From assembly GCA_964453205.1 (NCBI GenBank), contig CAYVRC010000024.1:1-46325 (forward strand): 46,325 nucleotides of DNA, in the 5' to 3' direction. The stretch's first letter is position 1. Every line of letters begins with the position of its first letter. This DNA comes from Crateriforma sp964453205. GTDB taxonomy: Bacteria; Planctomycetota; Planctomycetia; Pirellulales; Pirellulaceae. The position numbers were made by a program, and so were the translations under genes. Shown one piece after another: positions 25,986-34,509 of the stretch. The notes under the pieces were generated by a model. That model was not told where the DNA came from. It was given only the letters and a program-made list of their open reading frames with translations, and ran no database searches.

Positions 25986-27941
25986 TCAGGCTTCCGCCCG
26001 GCGGCCTTTCTCCAGCGTGGCGATGATCGCGTCGACGTCGTAGACGCAGCCGCCCCAGGTGCCACCGCCGACTTGTTGCAGCGCCGCCCAGAGCCGGGTG
26101 TCGTCGGGGATTTCAGCTTCCACCATCAAGTCCTGATGGGGATCACGCGACCGTAAAGCTTCCTCGGGCGAAAGGCCGTCGACCGTCGCGATCAAGTCGA
26201 CGCGGCCCACCATCGTCTCCGGGTCGATGTGGATCTCCACCGTATCGCCGTCTCGGACTTTGCCGATCGGTCCGCCCGCCAACGCCTCCGGGCCGACGTG
26301 GCCGATGCAGGCTCCCGTGCTGACCCCGGAAAAACGAGCGTCGGTGACCAAGGCGACGTCCTTTCCGAACGACAAATACTTCAGCGCCGAAGTGATCTGG
26401 TACGTTTCTTCCATGCCGCAGCCCAGCGGCCCGCGGCCGATCAGCACGATCACATCGCCGGCGCGGATTTCCGTTTCGCCTTGTCCTTTGATCGCCGCGA
26501 TCGCGTCACGTTCGGAGACGAAGACCCGCGCCGGGCCTTTCTTGTGATACTCGCCGTCGCGGAGGACCGACGGGTCGATCGAGGTGGCTTTGATGACCGA
26601 GCCTTCCGGGCACAAATTGCCGTGCGGAAAACAAACCGTGCTGGTCAATCCGCGTTTGCGGGCGACGGCCGGCGGCAGGATGACTTCGTCCGGATCGACG
26701 CCGTCGGCTTCGACCAGTCTGGTTCGACAGGCTTCGCGGCGGTCGCTCGTATGCCAGCGGTCCAGCAAGTCGTTCCACGTCATGCCGGTCACCGTCAACG
26801 CTTCGCCACGCAGCAGACCCAGTTCCCTCAAATGCCACGCGACTTCGGGGACGCCGCCCGCCAAGAACAAGCGAACGGTGGGGTGCCCGACCGGTCCGTT
26901 GGGCAAGCAATCGACGAACCGTCGCACCGACGCGTTGACCGCGCGAAAGTCATCGGCGGTGGGACGTCGAAGTCCGGCCGCCGCGGCGATCGCCGGAATG
27001 TGCAACAGCAGATTGGTGCTGCCGCCGACCGCGGCGTGAACCAACATCGCGTTGTGGATCGAATCGTCCGTGAGAACGTCGCCCAGGGTGACGCCGCGCG
27101 CGTGCATGTCGGCCGCGACGATCGCGGCGTCGCGACACATTTGCAACCAGACCGGCTGGCCGCTCGGGCATAGCGCCGCGTGGGGCACGGTCATCCCGAG
27201 CGCTTCGCCGACGACCTGCGCGGTCGCCGCGGTTCCCAAGAACTGACAACCGCCGCCGGGGGTTCCGCAGGCCCGACAGCCTTCCAGGGAAGCTTCCTCC
27301 AAAGTCATTTCGCCTTTGGAATAACGCGCCCCGATCGTCTGCACTTTCCCGGCGTCTTCGCCTTCGCTGGGCGGCAAGGTCACCCCGCCGGGCACCAAGA
27401 CGTTGCAGAGCTGTTTCGTTCCGGCCAGAGCCATCATCATCGCCGGCAAACCTTTGTCACATGTCGCGATACCGATGACGCCTTTTCGCCGTGGCAACGA
27501 ACGGATCAAACGTCGCATCACGATCGCGGCGTCGTTGCGATACGGCAGCGAATCGAACATCCCGCGGGTGCCTTGCGTGCGACCGTCACAAGGATCACTG
27601 ACGAACGCGGCGTACGGCACGCCGTCGTCACGGGTGATTTGTTCGGCCGCGGCTTGGACCATCAGGCCGACTTCCCAGTGACCGGTGTGATAACCCAAAG
27701 CCAGCGGCGTGCCGTCCGGATTGCGCACGCCCCCCTGTGTGCTCAGGATCAAGTACTGATCGCCCAGCACCCGTCGGGGGTCGAACCCCATGCCCACGCT
27801 TTGTGTCAGGCCGAAAATGTCGCCGCTGCTCCAGGTGCGAAGGATTTCGTCGGTCAGCGGCAACTTTCCTTGGGGGCCGATGGCATGAGTCAGCAAGCTT
27901 TCCCGGTCGGCGGGGGCGGCAAAAAAATCGGTTTCGGTCAT
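25986..27941 (-). CDS. yjhG: YjhG/YagF-type sugar-acid dehydratase (xylonate dehydratase family)
   Basis: A 651-residue IlvD/Edd-superfamily protein, started at 27941 (MTETDFFAAP); this length matches E. coli YjhG (655). Fe-S and metal residues are visible in VSDPCDGRTQGTRGMFDSLP, IATCDKGLPAMMMALAG and CRACGTPGGGCQFLGTA. The C-terminal swivelling domain has FPHGNLCPEGSVIKA and GRGPLGCGMEETYQ, then TDARFSGVSTGACIGHVGPE. YjhG/YagF dehydrate D-xylonate; other aldonates are possible. No xylonate pathway partner (dehydrogenase, aldolase, transporter) is adjacent, so the physiological substrate is inferred. Confidence 0.9.
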   Translation of the reverse strand: MTETDFFAAPADRESLLTHAIGPQGKLPLTDEILRTWSSGDIFGLTQSVGMGFDPRRVLGDQYLILSTQGGVRNPDGTPLALGYHTGHWEVGLMVQAAAEQITRDDGVPYAAFVSDPCDGRTQGTRGMFDSLPYRNDAAIVMRRLIRSLPRRKGVIGIATCDKGLPAMMMALAGTKQLCNVLVPGGVTLPPSEGEDAGKVQTIGARYSKGEMTLEEASLEGCRACGTPGGGCQFLGTAATAQVVGEALGMTVPHAALCPSGQPVWLQMCRDAAIVAADMHARGVTLGDVLTDDSIHNAMLVHAAVGGSTNLLLHIPAIAAAAGLRRPTADDFRAVNASVRRFVDCLPNGPVGHPTVRLFLAGGVPEVAWHLRELGLLRGEALTVTGMTWNDLLDRWHTSDRREACRTRLVEADGVDPDEVILPPAVARKRGLTSTVCFPHGNLCPEGSVIKATSIDPSVLRDGEYHKKGPARVFVSERDAIAAIKGQGETEIRAGDVIVLIGRGPLGCGMEETYQITSALKYLSFGKDVALVTDARFSGVSTGACIGHVGPEALAGGPIGKVRDGDTVEIHIDPETMVGRVDLIATVDGLSPEEALRSRDPHQDLMVEAEIPDDTRLWAALQQVGGGTWGGCVYDVDAIIATLEKGRRAEA

Positions 27942-28021
27942 GGCGGGGGGGCGTGGAATGCTTTGGTGGACGAAAAAAAAACGGCGATTTTCGAGAATCC
28001 CGGAGATTCTTCCGAGATTTC

Positions 28022-28055
28022 TGGCGGTTGACGCGTCGGATTTGTGGTCTTCTCT
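28022..28055 (+). promoter_or_regulatory. Candidate autoregulated ECF promoter upstream of the sigma gene
   Basis: The pattern is TGGCGG, two bases, GAC, two bases, GTCG, two bases, TTTGTGGTCTTC, one base, CT. The same pattern with the same spacing occurs at 29081-29114 before the kinase gene; 27 of 34 positions are identical without gaps, and differences cluster in pairs between the conserved blocks. TGGCGG and GTGGTC are 16 bases apart, close to ECF -35/-10 spacing. It lies about 335 bases before the sigma start. That the adjacent sigma factor uses it is an inference. Confidence 0.65.
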
Positions 28056-28157
28056 TTTAGCGGAAAGGCCTCCGGACGGCCGAGACGATTCTGACACAAC
28101 TTTTCCGACGGCGGGGCGTCTCGTCGACTCGGTCGCCGAATCGTCCTGAGAACGCCA

Positions 28158-28231
28158 CGGTGGATGCGGTAATCGGTGGGGCACCTTCAATGCGAAATCG
28201 TTCGTCTTGAGGCACCAAGCCGCATCCACCG
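28158..28231. repeat. 12-bp inverted repeat in the sigma-gene leader
   Basis: CGGTGGATGCGG (28158-28169) and CCGCATCCACCG (28220-28231) are exact reverse complements with 50 bases between them. A GGCACC/GGGGCACC pair lies inside. It could fold in the leader RNA or be a small palindromic mobile remnant. Confidence 0.75.
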
Positions 28232-28256
28232 CGGTCGATCAAACCGTCCGTCGAGA

Positions 28257-28285
28257 GCGGCTCGCCAAGGGGCAAGGCGAGCCGC
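28257..28285. repeat. 10-bp stem-loop in the sigma-gene leader
   Basis: GCGGCTCGCC (28257-28266) pairs perfectly with GGCGAGCCGC (28276-28285) across a 9-base loop (AAGGGGCAA). It lies about 105 bases before the sigma start, with no T-tract. Confidence 0.75.
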
Positions 28286-28390
28286 CTTCGGCGGGCGATG
28301 GCTCCGGCGAAAAACTTTCGATCGACTTCTCGGCGACTTTTCCCGAACGTTTCTGTCGTTCGGTGATGCCCGAAGGTATGTTAGGGGCCT

Positions 28391-29008
28391 GTGTCTGCCC
28401 GGCCTTTCGCTGTCCACTCGGAGACTTTGAGGTTGTCCCTCGCCGAACCACCCGAAGAAGTCTTGGTGCGTCGCCTTCGTGGGGGCGACGAAAACGCGGC
28501 GAGTCAGTTGTACGACCGTTACTCGCGTCGTCTGATGTCGATGATCGGCAAGAAGATGTGTTCGCGAATGCGGCGGAGCACCGAACCGGAGGATGTGGTT
28601 CAGTCCGTCCTGCGGAGCGTGTTCATGGGCGTCCGATCCGGTCATTACGAAGCACCCGCCGGATCGACCTTGTGGAATCTGATGGCGATCATCGCGATGC
28701 GAAAGCTCCAGAAGAGGTATCGCGAGATGAACCAGCCTTCCAAAGGAGGTGACCGGAGGCTGGACGAGACGATCGATTGGGACGAGGTGATCGACGGCCA
28801 GTCGTTGGAGGTCCTGGAAGAGGGGATCCGCGAGTTTTTGGAACCGCTTCGTCCCGCCGAAAAGGAAATCGTCACGCTACGACTGCATCAGTACTCCGTC
28901 GAAGAAATCAGTCAGAGGATCGGTCGCAGTCGCCGCAGCATCGAGCGAATCTTACAACGCTGTCGCAGCCAGCTGTCGGCGCAACTCCGCGATTCGTCAT
29001 CGAACTGA
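28391..29008 (+). CDS. ECF-type sigma factor paired with a Ser/Thr kinase
   Basis: A 205-residue sigma factor with the two ECF domains. I use the GTG at 28391 with AGGGG close upstream; later TTG codons are possible starts. Region 2 runs about residues 25-105 (LVRRLRGGDENAASQLYDRY, EPEDVVQSVLRSVFMGVRSG), keeping the acidic residues that contact core RNA polymerase. Region 4 covers about 145-200 (LRPAEKEIVTLRLHQYSVEE, then ISQRIGRSRRSIERILQRCR as helix-turn-helix). No anti-sigma gene is next to it. The 3' neighbour is a membrane Ser/Thr kinase, an arrangement known in other ECF groups where the kinase controls the sigma factor. A similar motif upstream of both genes suggests autoregulation. 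Confidence 0.9.
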   Translation: MSARPFAVHSETLRLSLAEPPEEVLVRRLRGGDENAASQLYDRYSRRLMSMIGKKMCSRMRRSTEPEDVVQSVLRSVFMGVRSGHYEAPAGSTLWNLMAIIAMRKLQKRYREMNQPSKGGDRRLDETIDWDEVIDGQSLEVLEEGIREFLEPLRPAEKEIVTLRLHQYSVEEISQRIGRSRRSIERILQRCRSQLSAQLRDSSSN

Positions 29009-29080
29009 CATTCAAAAAGTCCGCGCCGCAGCGTTTGAATCCCCGCACTTGAGACGAATTCGGAAAAATTCGGAAATAGT

Positions 29081-29114
29081 TGGCGGGCGACCGGTCGTTT
29101 TTGTGGTCTTCCCT
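29081..29114 (+). promoter_or_regulatory. Candidate ECF promoter upstream of the kinase operon
   Basis: Second copy of the motif found at 28022-28055: TGGCGG, GAC, GTCG and TTTGTGGTCTTC at identical spacing. It ends 78 bases before the kinase start. An overlapping pair of AATTCGGAAA repeats lies just upstream (29058-29077), within the possible activator or UP-element zone. Confidence 0.65.
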
Positions 29115-29192
29115 AAGACAGTTTTTCGTTCTGTCGGCGTGACTGTTTTGTCGCGGGGCGATCTTCTTTCCCACACGAGGGCCTAACGATCG

Positions 29193-32100
29193 ATGATTCT
29201 GGAAACCGAAAACGCTGATTTGCTTGAGGAAGCAGTCGAGGCGTTTGAGAGTGATTGGGACCACGACTCCTCGACACGCATTCAGTTCGTCTTGGATGAA
29301 TTCGGGCTTGGTGGCGAAGAATCCGCGATCACCGAATTGGTTCGTGTCGACATCGAACGACGTTACACCGCCGGATACGACGTGGATCTGGCCATCTATC
29401 GGGCGGGCTTTCCCCAGATCTGGGCCGACCCTCGCAGCGCCGCCGAGATCGCGTTCGAAGACCGACGCTCCCGCAAACTGGTCGGATTGCCCGAGGACGC
29501 GGCGCGTTATCTGGGGATGCCGATCTTCACGGCCACCCCGGGGCCCGTCGTGCAAGAAGCTCGGTCGAATCCGGGCGCACTGTCGGTCCGAGACCGTCGC
29601 GATCCGGAAACCTTGTTGCCCATCGATCCGGGACTGCTTCGAGGTTTGCGGGACATCGGTTTCGAGGTCCACCAGTGCATCGGTCATGGCAGCTTCAGCG
29701 AAGTCTATCTGGCGACCCAAGGCGAATTGGCCGGACGCTACGTCGTGTTGAAGGTGGTCGCCGAAGACTTGTCCGAATCGCAACGGATGGCCAGCCTGCA
29801 ACACACCAACATCGTGCCGGTGTTTTCGGTCCATCGCGTGTCCGACCGCACCGTGATCTGCATGCCCTACGCGGGCGACTTGACGCTTCGGGAATTTTTG
29901 CGACGCCATGTCCACGCCCATGACCGTGGCGGCCGAACCCTGGTGCGGATGCTGCAAGGCCATTGTGAGGACACGGTGGTCCCCACAGAATCGACGCTGC
30001 AGCTCGGCAACCGACCAGGAGAACCGAGTCAGCACCTTTCGAAGCCGAACGAGAACTCCGCGTCCGCCGCTTCGACGAGTCCTTCGAAATCACCAGACGA
30101 TGGCGTGTCCCCGACGACGTCGCGGGGCGACGCGGGCGGCGCGATTCCGATTCCGCTGGAGCGATTGACGGGGCTGGGACGCAACGAATTGACGTTGTGG
30201 ATCTTCGGCCGGCTCGCCCGGGCTTTGGCGCATTCGCACGCACGCGGCATTCTTCACGGCGATTTGAAACCGGCCAACGTGCTGATTCGCAACGACGGTG
30301 AACCGGCGTTGTTGGATTTCAATCTGTCTCGGTCGGTCGACACCCCGCTGAATCATCGTGTCGGCGGAACCCTTCCGTACATGGCACCGGAGACCTATCA
30401 CGGCTTGATGGGATGCGACACTCCGCCGGACCCACGGACGGACCTCTACGGCCTGGGCGTGATGATGTACGAATTCGTCAGCGGACGCCTGCCGTTTCCG
30501 TCACCGCGATCGGCCGCCGCGATCGATCTGGAAATCGCTGCCGAGGGGCGTCGACAACCGGTCACCTGGGACGACCACGTCGACGTGCCGATCGGCCTGC
30601 GGCGGATCATCGAAAAATGCCTAGCCTTTGATCCGGCGGATCGATTCGGCTCGGCGGACGATTTGCAAAAAGACATCTTTCGCCAAGCCAAGCACGCGAC
30701 GCTGGTTCACGCGAACGAACCCTTACGCAGCCGAATCGCGAAATGGTTTCGTCGACACCCCCGATGGACCTCCGGCGGCGGCGTCGCGATGATCGCCTTG
30801 TTGACGCTGATGTTCGTGGGGCCGCTGGCTTGGCGGTGGCGACGCCATGCCGTGCAGTTGTCTGCGAAGATGGAATTGAACGACTTTGCCGCGGAGTCGT
30901 CGGCGCTCTTGGCGGGCCAAATCGTCGATCCACAGCGTGCCAGCGACGCGAGTCTGGAGAGAATCATCCGTCCGTTGGCCGAGCGACGGCTGTTGAATCC
31001 GGACGCCGTCGCTGATTGGGTGCGGCCCGCCGGAAGCGATCCATCGCACGCCCGAGCTCGCTACGAGATATTGTTTCGGCATCTGGGACACGCCGCGATC
31101 AACGAAATCGAACGGTTGCAATCGCCCGCTCGGAACTCCGACGGCCTGGCAATCGAAACCGATCCATCGGGCACCGCATCGCGTTTGCCTAAACTCGTCG
31201 CTGCGACCGAGACGTTGATCGCCGCCGGGCCGAGCCGACCGGAGCGGTCGCGTTCGTTGACATTCTTGCGGGCCGATCTGGCGGAGTTGCAAGGCGATCT
31301 CGACACCGCCGGCGGGTTGCGTCGGCGTGCCGCCGGGCTGCCGTTTTCCGGCGACCAGGAAGCCTACCTGCAAGCGGTTCGCGACATCAAAGATCATCGA
31401 TTCAACGATGCATCAGCCCTCTTGGCATCACTCGCCGACAAGGAAGTCATCCCGTCTTCGCTTCGTTGGACGATGTTGGCCCGCGCCCACCGCGGTGCGA
31501 AAAGGTACGAGGAAGCCAAACTGTGCTTCACCCAAGCCATCGAGCGTTCGCCGAGATCATCAAGACTCCGCTATCTACGCGGACGTTGTTTTCAAAGTCT
31601 GCAACAATACCCGGCGGCGATCAAAGATTTTCGGCGGGCTCTGGAACTGGAACCCACTCTCGTTTCTGCACGGTGGTCGCATTCACAATGTCTGGCGGCG
31701 CGCGAACAGTACGACGAAGCGATCGTGAGCCTGAACGAGGGCTTGCGGCAAGAGCCCGAGAGCATCTCGCTGTTGGTCATGCGAAGTGTGATCTATCGGC
31801 GTCAAGGTGAATCGAGACTCGCTGAACGCGACTACCAAGACGCGATGTCGAAAGACTCCGATGACTTTGCGGAACTGCTCAATCGAGCCAAATACCGACG
31901 GCCGGAAGATCTCGACGGCACGTTGACTGATCTCACAGAAGCCGCACGACTTCGCCCGTTGTCCTCCGAAGTCCAATACCGGCTGGCATCCGTTTTGACG
32001 CGAATGCAACGGACAGAAGATGCGATCGATGCACTCGCCAAAGTCGAAGAACTCGCCCCCGATGACGAACGAGCGACGATCGACCGCGGAGTCCTGCTGG

Positions 32101-32429
32101 CCAGGCTGGGACGCGATGACGAGGCCAGAGGCGCGATGAACGCCGCGTTGGTGCCGCCCAACGATGCCCGCACCCTCTATCAAGCCGCTTGCGTCCTTGC
32201 CCTTTCGGGAAACCCGGCCGAATACCCGCGTTCGACCACTCTGTTGGCCAACGCGATTCATTCGGGCTACGGCCTGGAATCGGTGCGTCGTGATCCGGAT
32301 CTTCAGTCGCTTGCCAACGTTCCGGGCTACCGTGCGATCGTCCGAACGGCCGAACTCGCCATGCGGTCGCGATCACTCTTGCTTTCCAAAGATACCGACG
32401 AGTCCGCGTCATTGTTTGACGAGGACTGA
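29193..32429 (+). CDS. Transmembrane Ser/Thr protein kinase with C-terminal TPR domain
   Basis: A 1078-residue protein. Residues 1-155 are an N-terminal region of unknown fold. The kinase domain starts at residue 163 (IGHGSFSEVYLA), with Lys187 in VVLKVV. After the first lobe there is an inserted stretch of about 90 residues (roughly 240-325), rich in Ser, Pro and Asn. The catalytic loop reads HGDLKPANVL with Asp357, lacking the usual Arg of HRD; the metal-binding DFG is DFN at 375-377. The activation segment RVGGTLPYMAPE is normal. One membrane segment follows at about 525-547 (GVAMIALLTLMFVGPLAW). The C-terminal half beyond the membrane holds tetratricopeptide repeats (RLRYLRGRCFQSLQQYPAAI). 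Topology puts the TPR part outside the cytoplasm. Likely signals to the sigma factor. Confidence 0.9.
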   Translation: MILETENADLLEEAVEAFESDWDHDSSTRIQFVLDEFGLGGEESAITELVRVDIERRYTAGYDVDLAIYRAGFPQIWADPRSAAEIAFEDRRSRKLVGLPEDAARYLGMPIFTATPGPVVQEARSNPGALSVRDRRDPETLLPIDPGLLRGLRDIGFEVHQCIGHGSFSEVYLATQGELAGRYVVLKVVAEDLSESQRMASLQHTNIVPVFSVHRVSDRTVICMPYAGDLTLREFLRRHVHAHDRGGRTLVRMLQGHCEDTVVPTESTLQLGNRPGEPSQHLSKPNENSASAASTSPSKSPDDGVSPTTSRGDAGGAIPIPLERLTGLGRNELTLWIFGRLARALAHSHARGILHGDLKPANVLIRNDGEPALLDFNLSRSVDTPLNHRVGGTLPYMAPETYHGLMGCDTPPDPRTDLYGLGVMMYEFVSGRLPFPSPRSAAAIDLEIAAEGRRQPVTWDDHVDVPIGLRRIIEKCLAFDPADRFGSADDLQKDIFRQAKHATLVHANEPLRSRIAKWFRRHPRWTSGGGVAMIALLTLMFVGPLAWRWRRHAVQLSAKMELNDFAAESSALLAGQIVDPQRASDASLERIIRPLAERRLLNPDAVADWVRPAGSDPSHARARYEILFRHLGHAAINEIERLQSPARNSDGLAIETDPSGTASRLPKLVAATETLIAAGPSRPERSRSLTFLRADLAELQGDLDTAGGLRRRAAGLPFSGDQEAYLQAVRDIKDHRFNDASALLASLADKEVIPSSLRWTMLARAHRGAKRYEEAKLCFTQAIERSPRSSRLRYLRGRCFQSLQQYPAAIKDFRRALELEPTLVSARWSHSQCLAAREQYDEAIVSLNEGLRQEPESISLLVMRSVIYRRQGESRLAERDYQDAMSKDSDDFAELLNRAKYRRPEDLDGTLTDLTEAARLRPLSSEVQYRLASVLTRMQRTEDAIDALAKVEELAPDDERATIDRGVLLARLGRDDEARGAMNAALVPPNDARTLYQAACVLALSGNPAEYPRSTTLLANAIHSGYGLESVRRDPDLQSLANVPGYRAIVRTAELAMRSRSLLLSKDTDESASLFDED

Positions 32430-32484
32430 CACGAATTATTCGATCTGCAGTCGAGGCTGCAAGCATTTCACGAGGAGATCGTTG

Positions 32485-34509
32485 ATGAATCCCAGCCAAC
32501 GCAGAAACCTGCGTCGAACCTTGGCGCCGGAGACTCTGGAAACCCGAAGGTTGCTGGTCGCTTTCGGAATGCCTTGGCCCGACGCCCAATCGCTGTCGAT
32601 CAGCTTCCCGGCCGATGGTGTCGGTGTTCATGGCCAACAAAACCGAGTCAACAAAACACTCGACGCCATCACCGATCGTCAGCAGTGGCAAGAGTTGGCG
32701 TTGCGCGCTTTTCAAACCTGGGCCTACCACGCCGACATCAACGTCGGTCTGCGAAACGACCAAAACGCGGATTTCGGGACGCCCGGCTTAACCGTCGGTG
32801 ATCCCCGTTTCGGAGAGTTTCGCATCGGTGCGATTTCGCAATCCGGGGCGTTGGCCAACACGCTGCCCTATCAGATTCTGGCCGGCACTTCGTCCGGTGA
32901 TTTGCTGCTGAACAGTGACAACGCGTTTTCTTTTCACGATTGGGCCGACGGCACGGCTCCCGCCGAATCCTCGGGGATCGAACCGACCTATGACTTGTTC
33001 AGCCTACTGCTGCACGAATCGGGCAACGCGTTCGGGCTGGCCGACAATGCCTTGGATTGGTCGGTCATGTTCCGAAACTACACCGCCCCCAAAGGGGCGC
33101 TGACCGATTTTGACATCGCGGAGATTCAGTCTCTGTACGGCCCTCGTACCGACGCGTTCGAATCCACTTCGAATGATTCGATCTCCATTGCCAGCGTGAT
33201 CCCGCAGCCCATCGATTTCGATGCCGCCGAGGACACGGTTCGAATTCGCGGCAGCCTGAGAGACCTTGCCGACGTGGACGTTTATCGTTTCTCGCCCGTT
33301 ACGTCACAGGATTCGCTTACGGTCCGTTTGAACGCGGAAACGATTAGTCTGTTGAAGGCCCGCGTGGAAGTTTTGACCGCCGACGGCACCGTGCTCGGCT
33401 CCGCCGCGGCGGGGTCCGTCTTTGAAAACGACGTGGCCGTCCGGGTCGACGGCTTGGCCGGGCACGATGACCTGTTCGTCCGAGTGACGTCGGCCGACGG
33501 CGACGTTTATTCGGTCGGCGATTACGTGTTGGAACTGGACTATCGCGCCGCCGACCGGCAGGCGTCGGACGCGCCCGTGGTGCCCTATGATTTCGGCGTC
33601 GAAACGCTGGGTCTTGATTTCGTGTTGGCCGATGACGAGATCGGTGAAAACGATTCGATCGCCTCGGCGACCCCTTTTGACGTCGCACTCGACGGTGTGG
33701 ACGGAAGCCGTTTCGAAATTTTGTCCGCCGTCGGCGGAACAGATGCGGACGGCAACACCGATGTCGATGTTTGGAAATTGACGGAGCCGACCACAGCCAG
33801 CGGCGCCATGAAAATCCAGTTGTCCGTCGTCGGCAACAAGGCCCCGGATCTTCGTATCCGAATTCTCGACGCGGCCGGCTTGCCCGTCGGTGCGTCGGGG
33901 CGGGTCGACGCAAACGGCGTGTGGACGCTGAACGTCAACCAAGTGAACGCGGGCGAAGATTACTTCCTCCGCGTCAGTGTCGATCCGACGTCCGTCGTTG
34001 ATGTCGGCAACTACGTCGCGACGGCCGAATTCACTCCCGCCATGGAAGCGGCACATGAAATGATATCTCGTGTGGTCTCGTCGGACGTCGATGAGTTCGT
34101 GCGATGGCACTTGCACGAATCCAAGATGTATCGTTTCGACTTGTTTGCCGAAGGAAGCTCCGTCGATCACGCGGTCAAACTGACTGTCTTCGACGCCTTC
34201 ACCAAGGAAGTGAAACTGGTCGTCGGTGCGACCTCGGGAAGCTCACGTTCGGTCTACGCCATGCTGGATGCCGGCGACTACATCTTTCAACTGAGAGCCT
34301 TGTCGCGAAGCGGCCAGGCCGTCGACAGCATCCGCGCGACGTTGTTCACCAACGGGTTGTCCGACGACCAGGATCCGGGCGGTTACACCGATCCCGATGA
34401 ATCCGATCCGATGTTCGACCCTTATTACTATTATGGCGAAACCGACGTCCCCTACCAATACTATAATTATGACCCCTTCGGCTACGATGAATACTATTCC
34501 TCGACCTAG
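32485..34509 (+). CDS. Secreted LEPR-type protein with matrixin-like domain and Tyr-rich tail
   Basis: A 674-residue protein; GAGGAGA lies upstream of the ATG at 32485. The N-terminus (RRTLAPETLETRRLLVAFGM) is the planctomycete LEPR-XLL sorting motif. Residues 40-225 resemble a matrixin (M10-like): AFQTWAYHADINVGLRNDQN, then LLLHESGNAFGLADN with a Met-turn SVMF and TDFDIAEIQSLYG. The zinc motif HExxHxxGxxH/D reads H177 E178 ... N181 ... D187, so the second ligand is Asn. Several PPC-like beta domains follow (DVDVYRFSPVT; DVDVWKLTEPT; SKMYRFDLFAEG). The C-terminus has 11 Tyr in the last 28 residues mixed with Asp and Glu. It starts 55 bases after the kinase and overlaps the sulfotransferase gene. 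Confidence 0.82.
   Translation: MNPSQRRNLRRTLAPETLETRRLLVAFGMPWPDAQSLSISFPADGVGVHGQQNRVNKTLDAITDRQQWQELALRAFQTWAYHADINVGLRNDQNADFGTPGLTVGDPRFGEFRIGAISQSGALANTLPYQILAGTSSGDLLLNSDNAFSFHDWADGTAPAESSGIEPTYDLFSLLLHESGNAFGLADNALDWSVMFRNYTAPKGALTDFDIAEIQSLYGPRTDAFESTSNDSISIASVIPQPIDFDAAEDTVRIRGSLRDLADVDVYRFSPVTSQDSLTVRLNAETISLLKARVEVLTADGTVLGSAAAGSVFENDVAVRVDGLAGHDDLFVRVTSADGDVYSVGDYVLELDYRAADRQASDAPVVPYDFGVETLGLDFVLADDEIGENDSIASATPFDVALDGVDGSRFEILSAVGGTDADGNTDVDVWKLTEPTTASGAMKIQLSVVGNKAPDLRIRILDAAGLPVGASGRVDANGVWTLNVNQVNAGEDYFLRVSVDPTSVVDVGNYVATAEFTPAMEAAHEMISRVVSSDVDEFVRWHLHESKMYRFDLFAEGSSVDHAVKLTVFDAFTKEVKLVVGATSGSSRSVYAMLDAGDYIFQLRALSRSGQAVDSIRATLFTNGLSDDQDPGGYTDPDESDPMFDPYYYYGETDVPYQYYNYDPFGYDEYYSST

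Larger units (their letters stand above)
27942..28390. other. Long divergent intergenic region and sigma-gene leader
   Basis: 449 bases without a coding frame, between the dehydratase gene (leftward) and the ECF sigma gene (rightward). It holds a candidate sigma-dependent promoter and two large inverted repeats, listed separately. Confidence 0.6.

Noticed and set aside
26229..27173. Plus-strand open frame opposite the dehydratase gene
   Set aside because: Antisense shadow; no motif, no start context.
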